Assembly: GCF_012927165.1 (NCBI RefSeq)
Contig: NZ_JABBGA010000004.1
Span: 186,001-250,000, forward strand
DNA: 64,000 nucleotides
DNA from: Zoogloea dura
GTDB lineage: Bacteria > Pseudomonadota > Gammaproteobacteria > Burkholderiales > Rhodocyclaceae
Direction of reading: 5' to 3'
This document shows positions 50,844-60,548 of this stretch, in pieces. A program made the translations under genes and the position numbers. Below the pieces are notes generated by a model. It was not told the origin of the DNA. It saw only the letters and a list, made by a program, of their open reading frames with translations, and made no database searches. Every line of letters starts with the position of its first letter. Within the stretch, counting starts at the first letter, position 1.

Positions 50844-53714
50844 ATGGAACTGGCCAAGAGTTTCGAACCGGCGGAGATCGAACGCCGCTGGTATGAGCAC
50901 TGGGAGTCGAGCGGCTACTTCGCCGCCGGCCTCGACCGCAGCAAGCCCGCCGATCAATCCTTCTGCATCCTGCTGCCGCCGCCCAACGTCACCGGCACCC
51001 TGCACATGGGTCACGGTTTCAACCAGACCATCATGGATGCGCTGACGCGCTTCCACCGCATGCGCGGCTGGAACACCCTGTGGCAGCCGGGCACCGACCA
51101 CGCCGGCATCGCCACCCAGATCGTCGTCGAACGCCAGCTGGACGCCCAGGGCATCTCCCGCCACGACCTCGGCCGCGAGAAGTTCCTCGAGAAGGTCTGG
51201 GAATGGAAGGAATACTCCGGCGGCACCATCACCCGCCAGATGCGCCGCATGGGCACCAGCCCGGACTGGTCGCGCGAGCGCTTCACCATGGACGCCGGCC
51301 TCAACAAGGTGGTCACCGAGACCTTCGTGCGCCTCTACAACGAAGGCCTGATCTACCGCGGCAAGCGCCTGGTCAACTGGGACCCGAAGCTGCACACCGC
51401 CGTCTCCGACCTGGAAGTCGTCCAGGAAGAGGAAGACGGTTTCATGTGGCACCTGAGCTACCCGCTGGCCGACGGCAGCGGCAGCCTCACCGTGGCCACC
51501 ACCCGTCCTGAAACCATGCTCGGCGACACCGCCGTGATGGTCCACCCGGAAGACGAGCGCTACGCCCACCTGATCGGCAAGACCGTGCGCCTGCCGCTGG
51601 TGGACCGCGAGATTCCGATCATCGCCGACGAATACGTCGACCGCGAGTTCGGCACCGGCGTGGTCAAGGTCACCCCCGCCCACGACTTCAACGACTACGC
51701 CGTCGGCCTGCGCCACGGCCTGCCGATGATCATCGTGCTGACCCTCGAAGGCACCGTGCCCGCCAACGGCACGGTGGTCACCCACGGCGTGGTCAGCGGC
51801 GCCGTCCCGCTGCCGGCCGACCTGGCCGGCCTCGAACGCTTCGAGGCCCGCAAGCAGGTGGTGGCCCGCTTCGAGGCCCTCGGCCTGCTCGGCAAGATCA
51901 AGCCCCACAAGCTGCAGGTGCCCCGTGGCGACCGCACCGGCGTGGTCATCGAGCCGATGCTCACCGACCAGTGGTTCGTGGCCATGTCCAAGCCCGGCGA
52001 GGACGGCAAGTCCATCACCGAAAAGGCGCTGGAAGTGGTTTCGTCGGGCGAGATCAAGTTCGTCCCCGAAAACTGGGTCAACACCTACAACCAGTGGCTC
52101 AACAACATCCAGGACTGGTGCATCTCCCGCCAGCTCTGGTGGGGCCACCAGATCCCCGCCTGGTACGGCGACAACGGCGAGACCTTCGTCGCCCACAGCG
52201 AGGAAGAAGCCCGCGCCCTGGCCGACAAGGCCGGCTACGGCGGCGCCCTCAACCGCGACCCGGACGTGCTGGACACCTGGTACTCGTCTGCCCTGTGGCC
52301 CTTCTCGACCCTCGACTGGACCTCCGAATACCCGGCCAAGTCGAACGACGCGCTGGATCTCTACCTGCCGTCCACCGTGCTGGTCACCGGCTTCGACATC
52401 ATCTTCTTCTGGGTGGCGCGCATGGTCATGATGACCAAGCACATCACCGGCAAGATCCCCTTCAAGCACGTCTACGTGCATGGCCTGATCCGCGACGGCG
52501 AAGGCCAGAAGATGTCCAAGTCGAAGGGCAACGTGCTCGACCCGATCGACCTGATCGACGGCATCGGCATCGACGCCCTGGTGGCCAAGCGCACCACCGG
52601 CCTGATGAACCCCAAGCAGGCCGCCAGCATCGAGAAGAAGACCCGCAAGGAATTCCCCGACGGCATCCCCGCCTTCGGCACCGACGCCCTGCGCTTCACC
52701 TTCGCCAGCCTGGCCAGCCCCGGCCGCGACATCAAGTTCGACATGAGCCGCTGCGAGGGCTACCGCAACTTCTGCAACAAGCTGTGGAACGCCACCCGCT
52801 TCGTGCTGATGAACGTCCAGGGCCACGACCTGGGCCTCGAGCACAAGCAGGACGGCCCCAGTTGCGGCGGCAACGGCCCGCTGGAGTTCTCCTTTGCCGA
52901 CCGCTGGATCGTCAGCCGCCTGCAGCGCGTCGAAGCCGAGATCGCCCAGCACTTCGAGGAATACCGCTTCGACCTCGTCTCCAAGACGGTGTATGAGTTC
53001 ATCTGGGATGAGTACTGCGACTGGTACCTCGAACTCGCCAAGGTGCAGATCAACACCGGCAACGAGGCCCAGCAGAAGGGCACCCGCCGCACCCTGATCC
53101 GCGTGCTCGAGACCATCCTGCGCCTGGCCCACCCGCTGATCCCCTTCGTCACCGAAGAGCTGTGGCAGACCGTCGCGCCGCTGGCCGGCCGCAAGGACGT
53201 GGACAGCCTGTGCCTGGCCCGCTACCCCGAGGCCGACCCGGGCCGCATCGACGAGAAGAGCGAGGCCGACGTGGCCGAGCTCAAGGGTCTGATCTACGCC
53301 TGCCGCAACCTGCGTGGCGAGATGAACATCTCCCCCGCCCAGCGCATGCCCCTGGTCGCCGCCGGCAACGCCGAGCGCCTGAAGAAGTTCGCCCCCTACA
53401 TCGCCGGCCTCGCCAAACTGTCCGAGGTGCAGGTGGTGGACGAGATCAGCAGCGAGGAGCTGGCTCCGGTCGCCGTCGTCGGCGAGCAGCGCCTGATGCT
53501 CAAGGTGGAGATCGACATCGCCGCCGAGCGCGAGCGCCTGTCCAAGGAGATCGCCCGTCTCGAAGGCGAGATCATCAAGGCCAACGCCAAGCTCTCCAAC
53601 GAGAGCTTCGTGGCCCGTGCCCCCGCCGCCGTGGTGGCCCAGGAGAAGGAGCGCCTGGCCAACTTCAGCGCCACCGTGGACAAGCTCAAGCCTCAGCTGG
53701 CCAAGCTGGGCTGA
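50844..53714 (+). CDS. valS: Valyl-tRNA synthetase
   Basis: 956 residues. Class I signatures: [15 protein letters not shown] (HIGH) near residue 50 and [11 protein letters not shown] (KMSKS) near 555. The editing (CP1) domain has [15 protein letters not shown]-terminal coiled coil ([21 protein letters not shown]) is typical of ValRS. It charges tRNA-Val. It ends at a strong terminator. Confidence 0.98.
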   Translation: MELAKSFEPAEIERRWYEHWESSGYFAAGLDRSKPADQSFCILLPPPNVTGTLHMGHGFNQTIMDALTRFHRMRGWNTLWQPGTDHAGIATQIVVERQLDAQGISRHDLGREKFLEKVWEWKEYSGGTITRQMRRMGTSPDWSRERFTMDAGLNKVVTETFVRLYNEGLIYRGKRLVNWDPKLHTAVSDLEVVQEEEDGFMWHLSYPLADGSGSLTVATTRPETMLGDTAVMVHPEDERYAHLIGKTVRLPLVDREIPIIADEYVDREFGTGVVKVTPAHDFNDYAVGLRHGLPMIIVLTLEGTVPANGTVVTHGVVSGAVPLPADLAGLERFEARKQVVARFEALGLLGKIKPHKLQVPRGDRTGVVIEPMLTDQWFVAMSKPGEDGKSITEKALEVVSSGEIKFVPENWVNTYNQWLNNIQDWCISRQLWWGHQIPAWYGDNGETFVAHSEEEARALADKAGYGGALNRDPDVLDTWYSSALWPFSTLDWTSEYPAKSNDALDLYLPSTVLVTGFDIIFFWVARMVMMTKHITGKIPFKHVYVHGLIRDGEGQKMSKSKGNVLDPIDLIDGIGIDALVAKRTTGLMNPKQAASIEKKTRKEFPDGIPAFGTDALRFTFASLASPGRDIKFDMSRCEGYRNFCNKLWNATRFVLMNVQGHDLGLEHKQDGPSCGGNGPLEFSFADRWIVSRLQRVEAEIAQHFEEYRFDLVSKTVYEFIWDEYCDWYLELAKVQINTGNEAQQKGTRRTLIRVLETILRLAHPLIPFVTEELWQTVAPLAGRKDVDSLCLARYPEADPGRIDEKSEADVAELKGLIYACRNLRGEMNISPAQRMPLVAAGNAERLKKFAPYIAGLAKLSEVQVVDEISSEELAPVAVVGEQRLMLKVEIDIAAERERLSKEIARLEGEIIKANAKLSNESFVARAPAAVVAQEKERLANFSATVDKLKPQLAKLG

Positions 53715-53738
53715 TCGCTGAGTCAGTCGCAGCCCACG

Positions 53739-53769
53739 AAAAAAGGCCACGCAATGCGTGGCCTTTTTT
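53739..53769. terminator. Bidirectional terminator between valS and the tusA-like gene
   Basis: AAAAAA then GGCCACGC (53745-53752), loop AAT, GCGTGGCC (53756-53763), then TTTTTT. The A6/T6 flanks serve both converging genes. Confidence 0.93.
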
Positions 53770-53793
53770 CATCGCGACCCGTGCAACCGCGGC

Positions 53794-54024
53794 TTACTTG
53801 CGGCGCAGGAAGAACTCGAAGACGCTGTCCGGCAACTCCCCCTGGCTGACCAGCTCGTTGCCGGTCTGCCGGGCGAAGGCGGCAAAATCCTTGACCGAGC
53901 CCGGGTCTGTCGCCAGCACCCGCAGCACCTGCCCCGCCTGCAACTCCGCCAGGCCCTTCTTGGCCCGCAGGATGGGCAGCGGGCAGTTCAGGCCCCGGGC
54001 ATCCACTTCCTTGTCAAAATCCAT
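53794..54024 (-). CDS. TusA-family sulfur carrier/sulfurtransferase
   Basis: 76 residues. The DARGLNCPLPILRAKKGL stretch holds the sulfur-accepting Cys14 in the CPxP motif, and LATDPGSVKDFAAFARQTGNEL is the second family motif. TusA proteins relay sulfur for tRNA thiolation or sulfur oxidation. The homolog here is without other tus genes, and tusA/SirA and YeeD-like subgroups cannot be separated. Confidence 0.9.
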   Translation of the reverse strand: MDFDKEVDARGLNCPLPILRAKKGLAELQAGQVLRVLATDPGSVKDFAAFARQTGNELVSQGELPDSVFEFFLRRK

Positions 54025-54083
54025 TTACGGTTCACTCCATGTCGAAGGCGCATCAGCCGCGATTCTAACCGTGCCCGGCGCTT

Positions 54084-55520
54084 TCAGCGCTCGCGCCGCT
54101 CCTTCATCTGCTCCGCCAGCAGGGCGCGGACTTCGCGCAGGCGCGAATCCACCGCTGACATCTCGAAGAAATCCCCGTCCTTGGCGCCTTGGGCCAGGGT
54201 GAGCTGCTCCGCCGACGCCGCATATTTGCCCTGGATCGCGTACATCTCACCCAGCGAGCGATGCTGTGCCATCCGATGCCCGAAGGCGGCCTCGGTGCGC
54301 GCCCGCAACTCCCACAGCAGCGCATCACCCGGGGTGGTCTGCAACTCGGTCTTGACCAGGTTGAGGGTCTCCGTCGTGCGCCCGGCATCGAGCAAGGCTC
54401 CGGCCTCGCCGTAGAGCAGCCGACGGGACTGCGGAAAGCGGCTCCGGCCGTCATGAAACACCTTTGCCGCCCCCGCCGCATCGCCCTTCGCCAGCAGCAG
54501 CTCGCCATCCAGGCCCTCGATCATCGCGGAGGGCTGCTTGAGGCCACGCAGGGCCACCAGCTCCCGCTCCGCCTCGGCAAAACGTCGGCTCGCCAGGTAA
54601 GCGCGCGCCAGCGCATAGTGCGCCACCACGCTCTGCCCGTCGCGGCGCCCGGCATCCTGCAGTTCGTCCATCAGCTCCCGCGAGGCCGCCTTGCCGACCC
54701 GCAGCTTGGCGCGCACCAGCTGGAAGTCGAGGGAGTCAGGCACCTGCCGGTAGGGCAGATGGAGGATACGGTCCTCCATCTCGGAGATCCGGTCGGAGGT
54801 CAGCGGGTGGGTCCGCATGTAGGCGGGCGCGTTGTTCTCATAGAGCCGGCTGTTGCGCTGCAGACGCTCGAAGAAGCTGGCCATGCCGCGCACGTCGAAG
54901 CCCGCCGCGGCCAGGTTCTGGACACCCAGGCGGTCGGCCTCGTGCTCGAAATCGCGCGAATAGGACAGCTGCGAACTGATGCCCGCCGCCTGCCCGGCCA
55001 TGATCGCGGCCTGGCTGGCATTCGGGCTGGACTTGGCGGCCAGCACCGCCACCAGCAGGGTCGCCAGCATCAGCATGCTGGAACGCCCCTGCTGCCCCAC
55101 CATGCGCGCGATGTGGCGCTGGGTGACGTGGGAGATTTCGTGGGACAACACGCCGGCCAGTTCGGATTCACTCTGGGCAGCGAGGATCAACCCCGTGTGC
55201 ACGCCGATCTTGCCGCCCGGCATCGCAAAGGCATTCAGCGACGGATCGTTGACCCCGAAGAACTCGAAAGGCATCCCCGCGCCGGGCCCGGCCGCCACCA
55301 GGCGGTCGCCCAGGCGGTTGAGGTAGTCCTCCACCTCGGCGTCGCGCAGGTAGGCCGGATCAGCCCAGCGGATGTCGCGCATGATCTGCATGCCGAGCTT
55401 CTGTTCGGCCAGCGGCGACAGGTCGGCGGAGGCGCTATCCCCGAGGTCGGGGAGGCCCTGGGAGTAGCTGCCCGGCACCAGGGCGAGGCACAGCAGGACG
55501 GCGATCAGGCGATTTTTCAC
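54084..55520 (-). CDS. bepA: BepA-like periplasmic M48 metalloprotease with TPR repeats
   Basis: 478 residues. Signal peptide at ~1-20; zinc motif HEISH ([18 protein letters not shown]) with the third ligand in [10 protein letters not shown]. The active-site plug-like region [30 protein letters not shown] is typical. TPR repeats from ~300 ([25 protein letters not shown]). BepA assists LptD and BAM outer-membrane protein assembly and degrades stalled substrates. It is divergent from moaC. Confidence 0.92.
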   Translation of the reverse strand: MKNRLIAVLLCLALVPGSYSQGLPDLGDSASADLSPLAEQKLGMQIMRDIRWADPAYLRDAEVEDYLNRLGDRLVAAGPGAGMPFEFFGVNDPSLNAFAMPGGKIGVHTGLILAAQSESELAGVLSHEISHVTQRHIARMVGQQGRSSMLMLATLLVAVLAAKSSPNASQAAIMAGQAAGISSQLSYSRDFEHEADRLGVQNLAAAGFDVRGMASFFERLQRNSRLYENNAPAYMRTHPLTSDRISEMEDRILHLPYRQVPDSLDFQLVRAKLRVGKAASRELMDELQDAGRRDGQSVVAHYALARAYLASRRFAEAERELVALRGLKQPSAMIEGLDGELLLAKGDAAGAAKVFHDGRSRFPQSRRLLYGEAGALLDAGRTTETLNLVKTELQTTPGDALLWELRARTEAAFGHRMAQHRSLGEMYAIQGKYAASAEQLTLAQGAKDGDFFEMSAVDSRLREVRALLAEQMKERRER

Positions 55521-55573
55521 GGTGCTATGATAGCGCCCCGCGCCACAGGTTCCCCACCTTCACCACGCCGATC

Positions 55574-56062
55574 ATGAGCAACACCCTCCCCCCCCTCACC
55601 CACTTCGACGCCCAGGGCCAGGCCCACATGGTGGATGTCTCCGCCAAGTCAGAAACCCGCCGCGTGGCCCGCGCCGAAGGCCTGATCGTGATGCTGCCCG
55701 CCACCCTAGAGCGCATCCTCGCCGGCGACAACAAGAAGGGCGACGTGATCGGCATCGCCCGCATCGCCGCGATCCAGGGCGCCAAGCGTACGGCCGACCT
55801 GATCCCGCTGTGCCACCCCATCCCCCTGACCCGCGTCGCCGCCGACTTCGCCATCGAGGGCACGGATACCATCCGCTGCACCGTCACCGCCGAAACCGTC
55901 GGCCGCACCGGCGTCGAGATGGAAGCCCTCACCGCCGTGCAGGTCGGTCTGCTGACCATCTACGACATGTGCAAGGCCGTGGACAAGGGCATGACCATGA
56001 CCGGCATCCGCCTGCTCGAAAAACAGGGCGGCAAGTCCGGGCACTGGACGACCGGGGGCTGA
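55574..56062 (+). CDS. moaC: Cyclic pyranopterin monophosphate synthase
   Basis: 162 residues. Conserved [29 protein letters not shown], the active-site region [11 protein letters not shown], and [11 protein letters not shown] near the C-terminus. It makes cyclic pyranopterin monophosphate in molybdenum cofactor synthesis with MoaA (not in the window). It converges on the acyltransferase gene, three bases apart. Confidence 0.97.
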   Translation: MSNTLPPLTHFDAQGQAHMVDVSAKSETRRVARAEGLIVMLPATLERILAGDNKKGDVIGIARIAAIQGAKRTADLIPLCHPIPLTRVAADFAIEGTDTIRCTVTAETVGRTGVEMEALTAVQVGLLTIYDMCKAVDKGMTMTGIRLLEKQGGKSGHWTTGG

Positions 56063-56065
56063 GGC

Positions 56066-57184
56066 TCAGGCAGCCCGGGCCGCCAGCGGAAAGGAACGCA
56101 GGCCCAGGCGGATGGCCGGTGCTTCCACCAGCCGGTAACTCAGCAGCGCCAGCGCCAGGCTTGCCAGGGTGGCGCCTCCCAGCACCCACAGCGCCATCGC
56201 CGGAGCTCCGGCATCGGTGGGCAGGGCCGCCTTCAACCACAGCAGCACAGGCAGATGCCACAGGTAGAGGCCGTAGCTCAGGTCTCCCAGCCGGCGCAGC
56301 GCGCCGGAGCCCAGCACCGGCAAGGGCTTCTCCGCGAGCGACAGGGCATGGACGATAGCGGCGATGGCAGCCCCTGCGCAGGTGGTCCACACCGTGAGCA
56401 ACAGCCCACCCTGGTAGTAGGTGGCGAGGTTGTCGAGCAGGATCACACACAGGATGACCAGCCCCGCCATTCCCCCGAGCAGCCACGCCAGCACAGCACG
56501 CGGGGATGCCTTGCGCGGAGCATGAGCCGCCGCAACCCCCAGCACGAACAGCGACAGGGAGCCAGGCAGCGCGTTCAGGATGGTCAGGTTATCCGCCTGA
56601 TTCGGCGCGGGCCAGATGAAGGGCACCGCATAGCGCCACAGGAAGGTCACCACCACCGCCGCCAGCAGCACCTGGACGGCGCCTCTCGCCCGGATCAGCA
56701 GCACGACGGCCGGCAGGATGAGGTAGAACATCATCTCCACCGGCAAGGTCCACGCCACGCCATTGATGGGTCGCTCCATCCACGGCGGCAGATCCATCCA
56801 CAACAGCAGGTTCGCGGCAAACTGGCGCGCCGGCGGCATCCCGGGCCAGCTCGCCCCCATCGCCGCGATGGCGATGAAGGCCATCAACTGCACCCAGTAG
56901 GCAGGCAGGATGCGCAGCCCCCGGTGGGCCAGGTAGGCACCGACAAAGCGCGCGTCGAGCCGTGCATCCTTCAGCTTCCCCGCCAGCAGGAAGCCCGACA
57001 GGACGAAGAACACCGTCACCCCCAGCCAGCCGAAGCCCAGCGGCGTCGCCAGGCTGAACGCCAGCGGCCCCGCGGAGAACTGCAGCAGGGGCGCCGCACC
57101 GGGAATCAGCGCAACCCAGTGGAACAGGAAGACCGCCAGCGCGGCCAGGCCACGCAGGCCATGCAGATTCAGGTTGAACTTCAA
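56066..57184 (-). CDS. Acyltransferase 3 family membrane protein
   Basis: 372 residues from a TTG at 57184; the frame stays open much further upstream but is then antisense to soxYZ and the CYTH gene, so a near start is needed. The N-terminus LKFNLNLHGLRGLAALAVFLFHWVAL carries the Arg and His of the acyltransferase-3 family, and about ten hydrophobic helices follow. Family members O-acylate sugars of surface polysaccharides, LPS or peptidoglycan. The substrate is unknown. It is divergent from soxY. Confidence 0.85.
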   Translation of the reverse strand: MKFNLNLHGLRGLAALAVFLFHWVALIPGAAPLLQFSAGPLAFSLATPLGFGWLGVTVFFVLSGFLLAGKLKDARLDARFVGAYLAHRGLRILPAYWVQLMAFIAIAAMGASWPGMPPARQFAANLLLWMDLPPWMERPINGVAWTLPVEMMFYLILPAVVLLIRARGAVQVLLAAVVVTFLWRYAVPFIWPAPNQADNLTILNALPGSLSLFVLGVAAAHAPRKASPRAVLAWLLGGMAGLVILCVILLDNLATYYQGGLLLTVWTTCAGAAIAAIVHALSLAEKPLPVLGSGALRRLGDLSYGLYLWHLPVLLWLKAALPTDAGAPAMALWVLGGATLASLALALLSYRLVEAPAIRLGLRSFPLAARAA

Positions 57185-57262
57185 GTGAGGGCCTGTCTTA
57201 TCTTCAACGCAAAGGATGAGATGATACGGCCCCCAACCCGCTCCCCCACACCCACGCACACC

Positions 57263-57727
57263 ATGAATCGGCGGATCTTCCTTGAGCTCTTCAGCAAGGC
57301 CGGCGCTGTCGCCCCCTTCATCGGCAGCGGCCTGCTGCGCCCCGGCCAGGCACTTGCCGTCGACTTCAACCGCGCGCCCTTCGAGGCCAAGACGGCCGCC
57401 GACGTGCTGCGCCTCACCGGCACCGGCGGCGCGGAGGCGACCCGCGACATCTTCCTGAAAGTGCCCGAAGTCGCCGAGAACGGCGCTTCCGTGCCCATCG
57501 AGATCGCCAGCAACATCCCGGGCACGACCCGGCTCATGGTGATCATCGACAAGAACCCCCTGCCCCTCGCCCTGCAGTTCAACTTCGGCCCCGAGGCCGT
57601 GCCCCGCCTGCAGACCCGGCTGCGCATGGCCGAAAGCTCCCGCTTGCGCATCGTGGCGACGGCCGCCGGCAAGCACTACACCGTGTTCCGTGACGTCAAG
57701 GTCACGGTCGGCGGCTGCGGCGATTAG
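57263..57727 (+). CDS. soxY: Thiosulfate oxidation carrier protein SoxY
   Basis: 154 residues. A Tat-type signal (RRIFLELF at residues 3-10) is followed by the SoxY beta-sandwich (VPIEIASNIPGTTRLMVIIDKNPLPLALQFNF). It ends VTVGGCGD, the swinging-arm motif whose Cys carries the sulfur intermediate; the last residue is Asp rather than the usual Gly. It works with SoxZ (18 bases downstream). No soxAX, soxB or soxCD gene is in the window. Confidence 0.93.
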   Translation: MNRRIFLELFSKAGAVAPFIGSGLLRPGQALAVDFNRAPFEAKTAADVLRLTGTGGAEATRDIFLKVPEVAENGASVPIEIASNIPGTTRLMVIIDKNPLPLALQFNFGPEAVPRLQTRLRMAESSRLRIVATAAGKHYTVFRDVKVTVGGCGD

Positions 57728-57745
57728 CGGAAGAAAGGCCCCACC

Positions 57746-58063
57746 ATGAGCGACCCCATCAAGATCCGCGCCAGCATCAAGGGCAGTGAAGGCGAAGTCC
57801 GCGTGCTGATGCCTCACCCCATGGAGACCGGGCTGCGCAAGGACCCGTCCGGGCGCATTCCGCCGGCCCACTTCATCATCCAGGTCAGCCTCAGCCTCAA
57901 CGGGCGCAGCGTCATCGAGGGCGCGCTGGGCACCTCGGTGTCGGCCAACCCCCTCTTCGCCTTTCAGCTCAAGGACGTCAAGGCCGGCGACCGGGTGGCG
58001 GTGAGCTGGCTCGACAACACCGGCCAGAAGGGCGCGGCCGAAGCGGTTTTCGGGGCCAGCTAA
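57746..58063 (+). CDS. soxZ: Thiosulfate oxidation carrier complex protein SoxZ
   Basis: 105 residues, full length. PIKIRASIKGSEGEVRVLMPHPMETG and the FQLKDVKAGDRVAVSWLDNTGQKGAAE end are typical. It forms the SoxYZ heterodimer. A GAAAGG stretch precedes the ATG. The pair is flanked by an acyltransferase and a CYTH-CHAD gene rather than a sox cluster. Confidence 0.95.
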   Translation: MSDPIKIRASIKGSEGEVRVLMPHPMETGLRKDPSGRIPPAHFIIQVSLSLNGRSVIEGALGTSVSANPLFAFQLKDVKAGDRVAVSWLDNTGQKGAAEAVFGAS

Positions 58064-58183
58064 GGCCCGCAGACTGTAACCCGGGCGCGCAAGACAGGCG
58101 CGCATCATCGGGTCTAGAATGGGCCGCTTCGCCGATCCCGCCCGGGTTCGGCCGCCCACTTCATCCAGCCCGACGGCCTGCCC

Positions 58184-59692
58184 ATGAGCCACGAAATCGA
58201 ACTGAAGCTCACCCTTCCCCAGAAATCCCTCGCCGCGCTCCGTCGCCACCCGCTGATCGCCGATGCGCCCCGCGACGGACGCACCTGCACCCTCGAGAAC
58301 ACCTATTTCGACACCCCGGAGCTGGAGCTGCGCGAACGCCGCATGGCCGTGCGCACCCGCAAGGCCGGCACGCGCTGGCTGCAGACGGTGAAATGCGCCG
58401 CCGAGTCCACCGGCGGCCTGTCCTCCCGCCCGGAGTGGGAGCAGCCCTACACCAACGGCTGCTTCGACTTCTCCGCCATCGACCGGGACGACGTGCGCAG
58501 CCGCCTGGAATCCCTGCATCCCCGCCTGGTGCCGGTGTTCACCACCCGCTTCAAGCGCGAGACCTGCATCCTCACGCCGCGCGAGGGGGTCAAGGTGCTG
58601 GCCATGATCGACTCGGGCACCATCGAGGCGGACGGCCGCGAACGCCCCCTGTGCGAGCTCGAGCTTGAACTGGTCGAGGGCGAGCCCGAGGAGCTCTATG
58701 CCCTGGCCCTGCAGCTGGCCGAGACCCTGCCCCTGACCCCCGAGAATGTCAGCAAGGCCGAACGCGGCTACCGCCTCTTCTCCAACCACGCCCTGCGCCC
58801 GGCCAAGGCCCGCCCGTCCCGCCTCAGCGCCGAGCAGTCGCCGGTGGACGCCTTCCGCATCATCGGCTTTGATTGCCTGGCCCTGTGGCAGGCCAATGAA
58901 TCCGGCGCCCGCGAGAGCGACGACCCCGAATTCATCCACCAGTTGCGCGTCGCCCTGCGCCGCCTGCGTTCGGCCCTGCGCCTGTTTGGCCCGGCCCTGC
59001 CCACCGACTTCGTGGCGCGCTGGTCCGACGCCCTGAAGGACGCCGCCGACGGCCTGGGGGCCGCCCGCGACCTGGACGTGATGCTGGCCGAAGTGCTCAG
59101 CCCGGTGGCCGAATCCGGCCTGGCCGACGAGGCCACCCAGCGCCTCATCGCCATGGCGGTGGACCGCCGCGACCGTGAAAAAGCCGCCGCCCGCGAGCAG
59201 TTGCTCGCCGCCAGCCACGGCCGCCAGATGCTGGCCCTGGCCGCCGACCTGTACACCCTGCAGAGCGACGCCCTGGTCAAGTCCGCCAACCTCACCACCT
59301 TTGCCCGCCTGCAGCTGAGCCAGCTGCGCAAGCGGGCGCGCAGGCGCTTCAGCGCCGCCGCGGACGACCTGCACGCGGACAAGCTGCACGAGCTGCGCGT
59401 GTCCCTCAAGCGCCTGCGCTATGGCATCGAGTTCCTGCTGCCCCTGCTGCCCGAAAAGGCCACCGTGCGCTTCGCCAACGATGTCGCCGAAGTGCAGGAG
59501 ACCCTCGGCTACCTCAACGACGAAGCCGTTGCCCGCAGCCGCCTCAAGACCTGGGCCGGCAAGGACCCGGAGTTGCGCAGCGGCGCGGCCTTTGTCGCCG
59601 GCTGGCATGCGCCCCGTGTCGCGCGCCTGCGCAAGAGCGTGCTGCCGGCACTCGAGCCCCTGCTGTGGGGCAAGGCCCCGTGGAGGCGCTGA
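58184..59692 (+). CDS. CYTH and CHAD domain protein (inorganic triphosphatase-like)
   Basis: 502 residues. The N-terminal CYTH domain starts MSHEIELKLTL, with the EIELK (ExExK) metal/triphosphate motif, and extends to ~200 (ELELELVEGEPEELYALALQLAE). The C-terminal CHAD domain (~215-490) is helical with conserved FIHQLRVALRRLRSALRLF and LHELRVSLKRLRYGIEFLLPLLP; its basic helices bind polyphosphate in studied homologs. This arrangement matches E. coli YgiF-type triphosphatases. It is upstream of a SixA-type phosphatase gene, 74 bases before its start. Confidence 0.92.
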   Translation: MSHEIELKLTLPQKSLAALRRHPLIADAPRDGRTCTLENTYFDTPELELRERRMAVRTRKAGTRWLQTVKCAAESTGGLSSRPEWEQPYTNGCFDFSAIDRDDVRSRLESLHPRLVPVFTTRFKRETCILTPREGVKVLAMIDSGTIEADGRERPLCELELELVEGEPEELYALALQLAETLPLTPENVSKAERGYRLFSNHALRPAKARPSRLSAEQSPVDAFRIIGFDCLALWQANESGARESDDPEFIHQLRVALRRLRSALRLFGPALPTDFVARWSDALKDAADGLGAARDLDVMLAEVLSPVAESGLADEATQRLIAMAVDRRDREKAAAREQLLAASHGRQMLALAADLYTLQSDALVKSANLTTFARLQLSQLRKRARRRFSAAADDLHADKLHELRVSLKRLRYGIEFLLPLLPEKATVRFANDVAEVQETLGYLNDEAVARSRLKTWAGKDPELRSGAAFVAGWHAPRVARLRKSVLPALEPLLWGKAPWRR

Positions 59693-59766
59693 TGGATTCA
59701 TCCGCCCGTAACATCCCTGCTCCAGACTGCCGGCCTCTCGATAACAACAAAGAGGAGACGCACAGG

Positions 59767-60219
59767 ATGGATCTGCTTTTGTGGCGCCACGCCGAAGCCG
59801 TGGATGGCGTACCCGACCACACCCGGGAACTCACGGAGCGCGGCATTCGCCAGGCCCACAAGGTGGCCGAGTGGCTCGAGAGCCGGCGCCCGAAGAAGCT
59901 GCGCGTCCTCGTCAGCCCCACCACGCGCACGCGCCAGACGGCGGGCGCCTTCACCTCCAGCTTCGAAGTGGTGCCCGCGCTCGCCCCGGGCAACGACATC
60001 TCCAGCATCCTCGCCGCCTGCGGCTGGCCGGATGGTGGCGGCTCGGTGCTGGTGGTCGGCCACCAGCCCGAACTCGGCCGCCTGGCCGCCCTGCTCCTGT
60101 CCGGCCAGGAGGCCGACTGGACGATCAAGAAGGGCGCCCTGTGGTGGTTCACCAACCGGGTGCGCGAAGACGAGACGCAGACCGTGCTGCGCACCGTGAT
60201 GCCTGCCGATCTGGTGTAA
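59767..60219 (+). CDS. sixA: SixA-type phosphohistidine phosphatase
   Basis: 150 residues from ATG 59767, preceded by GAGGAG. Histidine-phosphatase fold: DLLLWRHAEA holds the RH catalytic His and VVGHQPELGRLA the second. SixA removes phosphate from phosphohistidine proteins (in E. coli, the nitrogen PTS NPr). The adjacent CYTH-CHAD gene suggests a shared phosphate-related role, by context only. Confidence 0.9.
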   Translation: MDLLLWRHAEAVDGVPDHTRELTERGIRQAHKVAEWLESRRPKKLRVLVSPTTRTRQTAGAFTSSFEVVPALAPGNDISSILAACGWPDGGGSVLVVGHQPELGRLAALLLSGQEADWTIKKGALWWFTNRVREDETQTVLRTVMPADLV

Positions 60220-60494
60220 GCCCCTCTGCGGGGGATGGTCGCCCCTTTCATCCGGATCCATGCGCCGCTCTCCCGGACAGGCCGGCCCATGCCCCGGGCT
60301 GCTCCGGTCCGTCTTCCCGAATGGCCGCCCCTATCCCCGGATAGCGCACGAGCATCTCAAGGCCCCTCGCGAGCGAGCTTTGGGGTGGGCGGGGCCTTAT
60401 GCGGGACAGGGGCGATCTGTCCCATCAAGCGTCGCGAGGCACCCGCGGACAGGGCTTGCCCTGTGCGCAGCCCCTCGCGAGACACTCCCGCACC
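60220..60494. other. Non-coding gap with consecutive stem-loops between sixA and pntB
   Basis: No convincing gene. Hairpins in order: AAGGCCCC (60359-60366) with GGGGCCTT (60391-60398); GGGACAG (60403-60409) with CTGTCCC (60417-60423); ACAGGGC (60449-60455) with GCCCTGT (60458-60464). CCCCTCGCGAG occurs twice, at 60363-60373 and 60471-60481. The region then runs into the pnt terminator. It could be an RNA gene, a REP-like element or messenger-end structure. Confidence 0.6.
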
Positions 60495-60531
60495 AAAAAA
60501 AAGGCCCGCAGGGCGAACCTGCGGGCCTTTT
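60495..60531 (-). terminator. Intrinsic terminator of pntAA-pntAB-pntB
   Basis: Minus strand: AAGGCCCGCAGG, short loop, CCTGCGGGCCTT then T6. Stem of 12 pairs with a long T-run, 17 bases past the pntB stop. The plus side also has a short T-run. Confidence 0.93.
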
Positions 60532-60548
60532 GGCATGCGTGCTGTCGA

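Noticed and set aside
50826-53750. A 974-codon minus-strand frame opposite valS
   Set aside because: Mirror image of valS codon usage; the protein has no recognisable fold and the valS signatures are on the plus strand.
57185-59701. Upstream extension of the acyltransferase frame
   Set aside because: The extension is antisense to soxY, soxZ and the CYTH-CHAD gene. The acyltransferase domain begins only near 57184.
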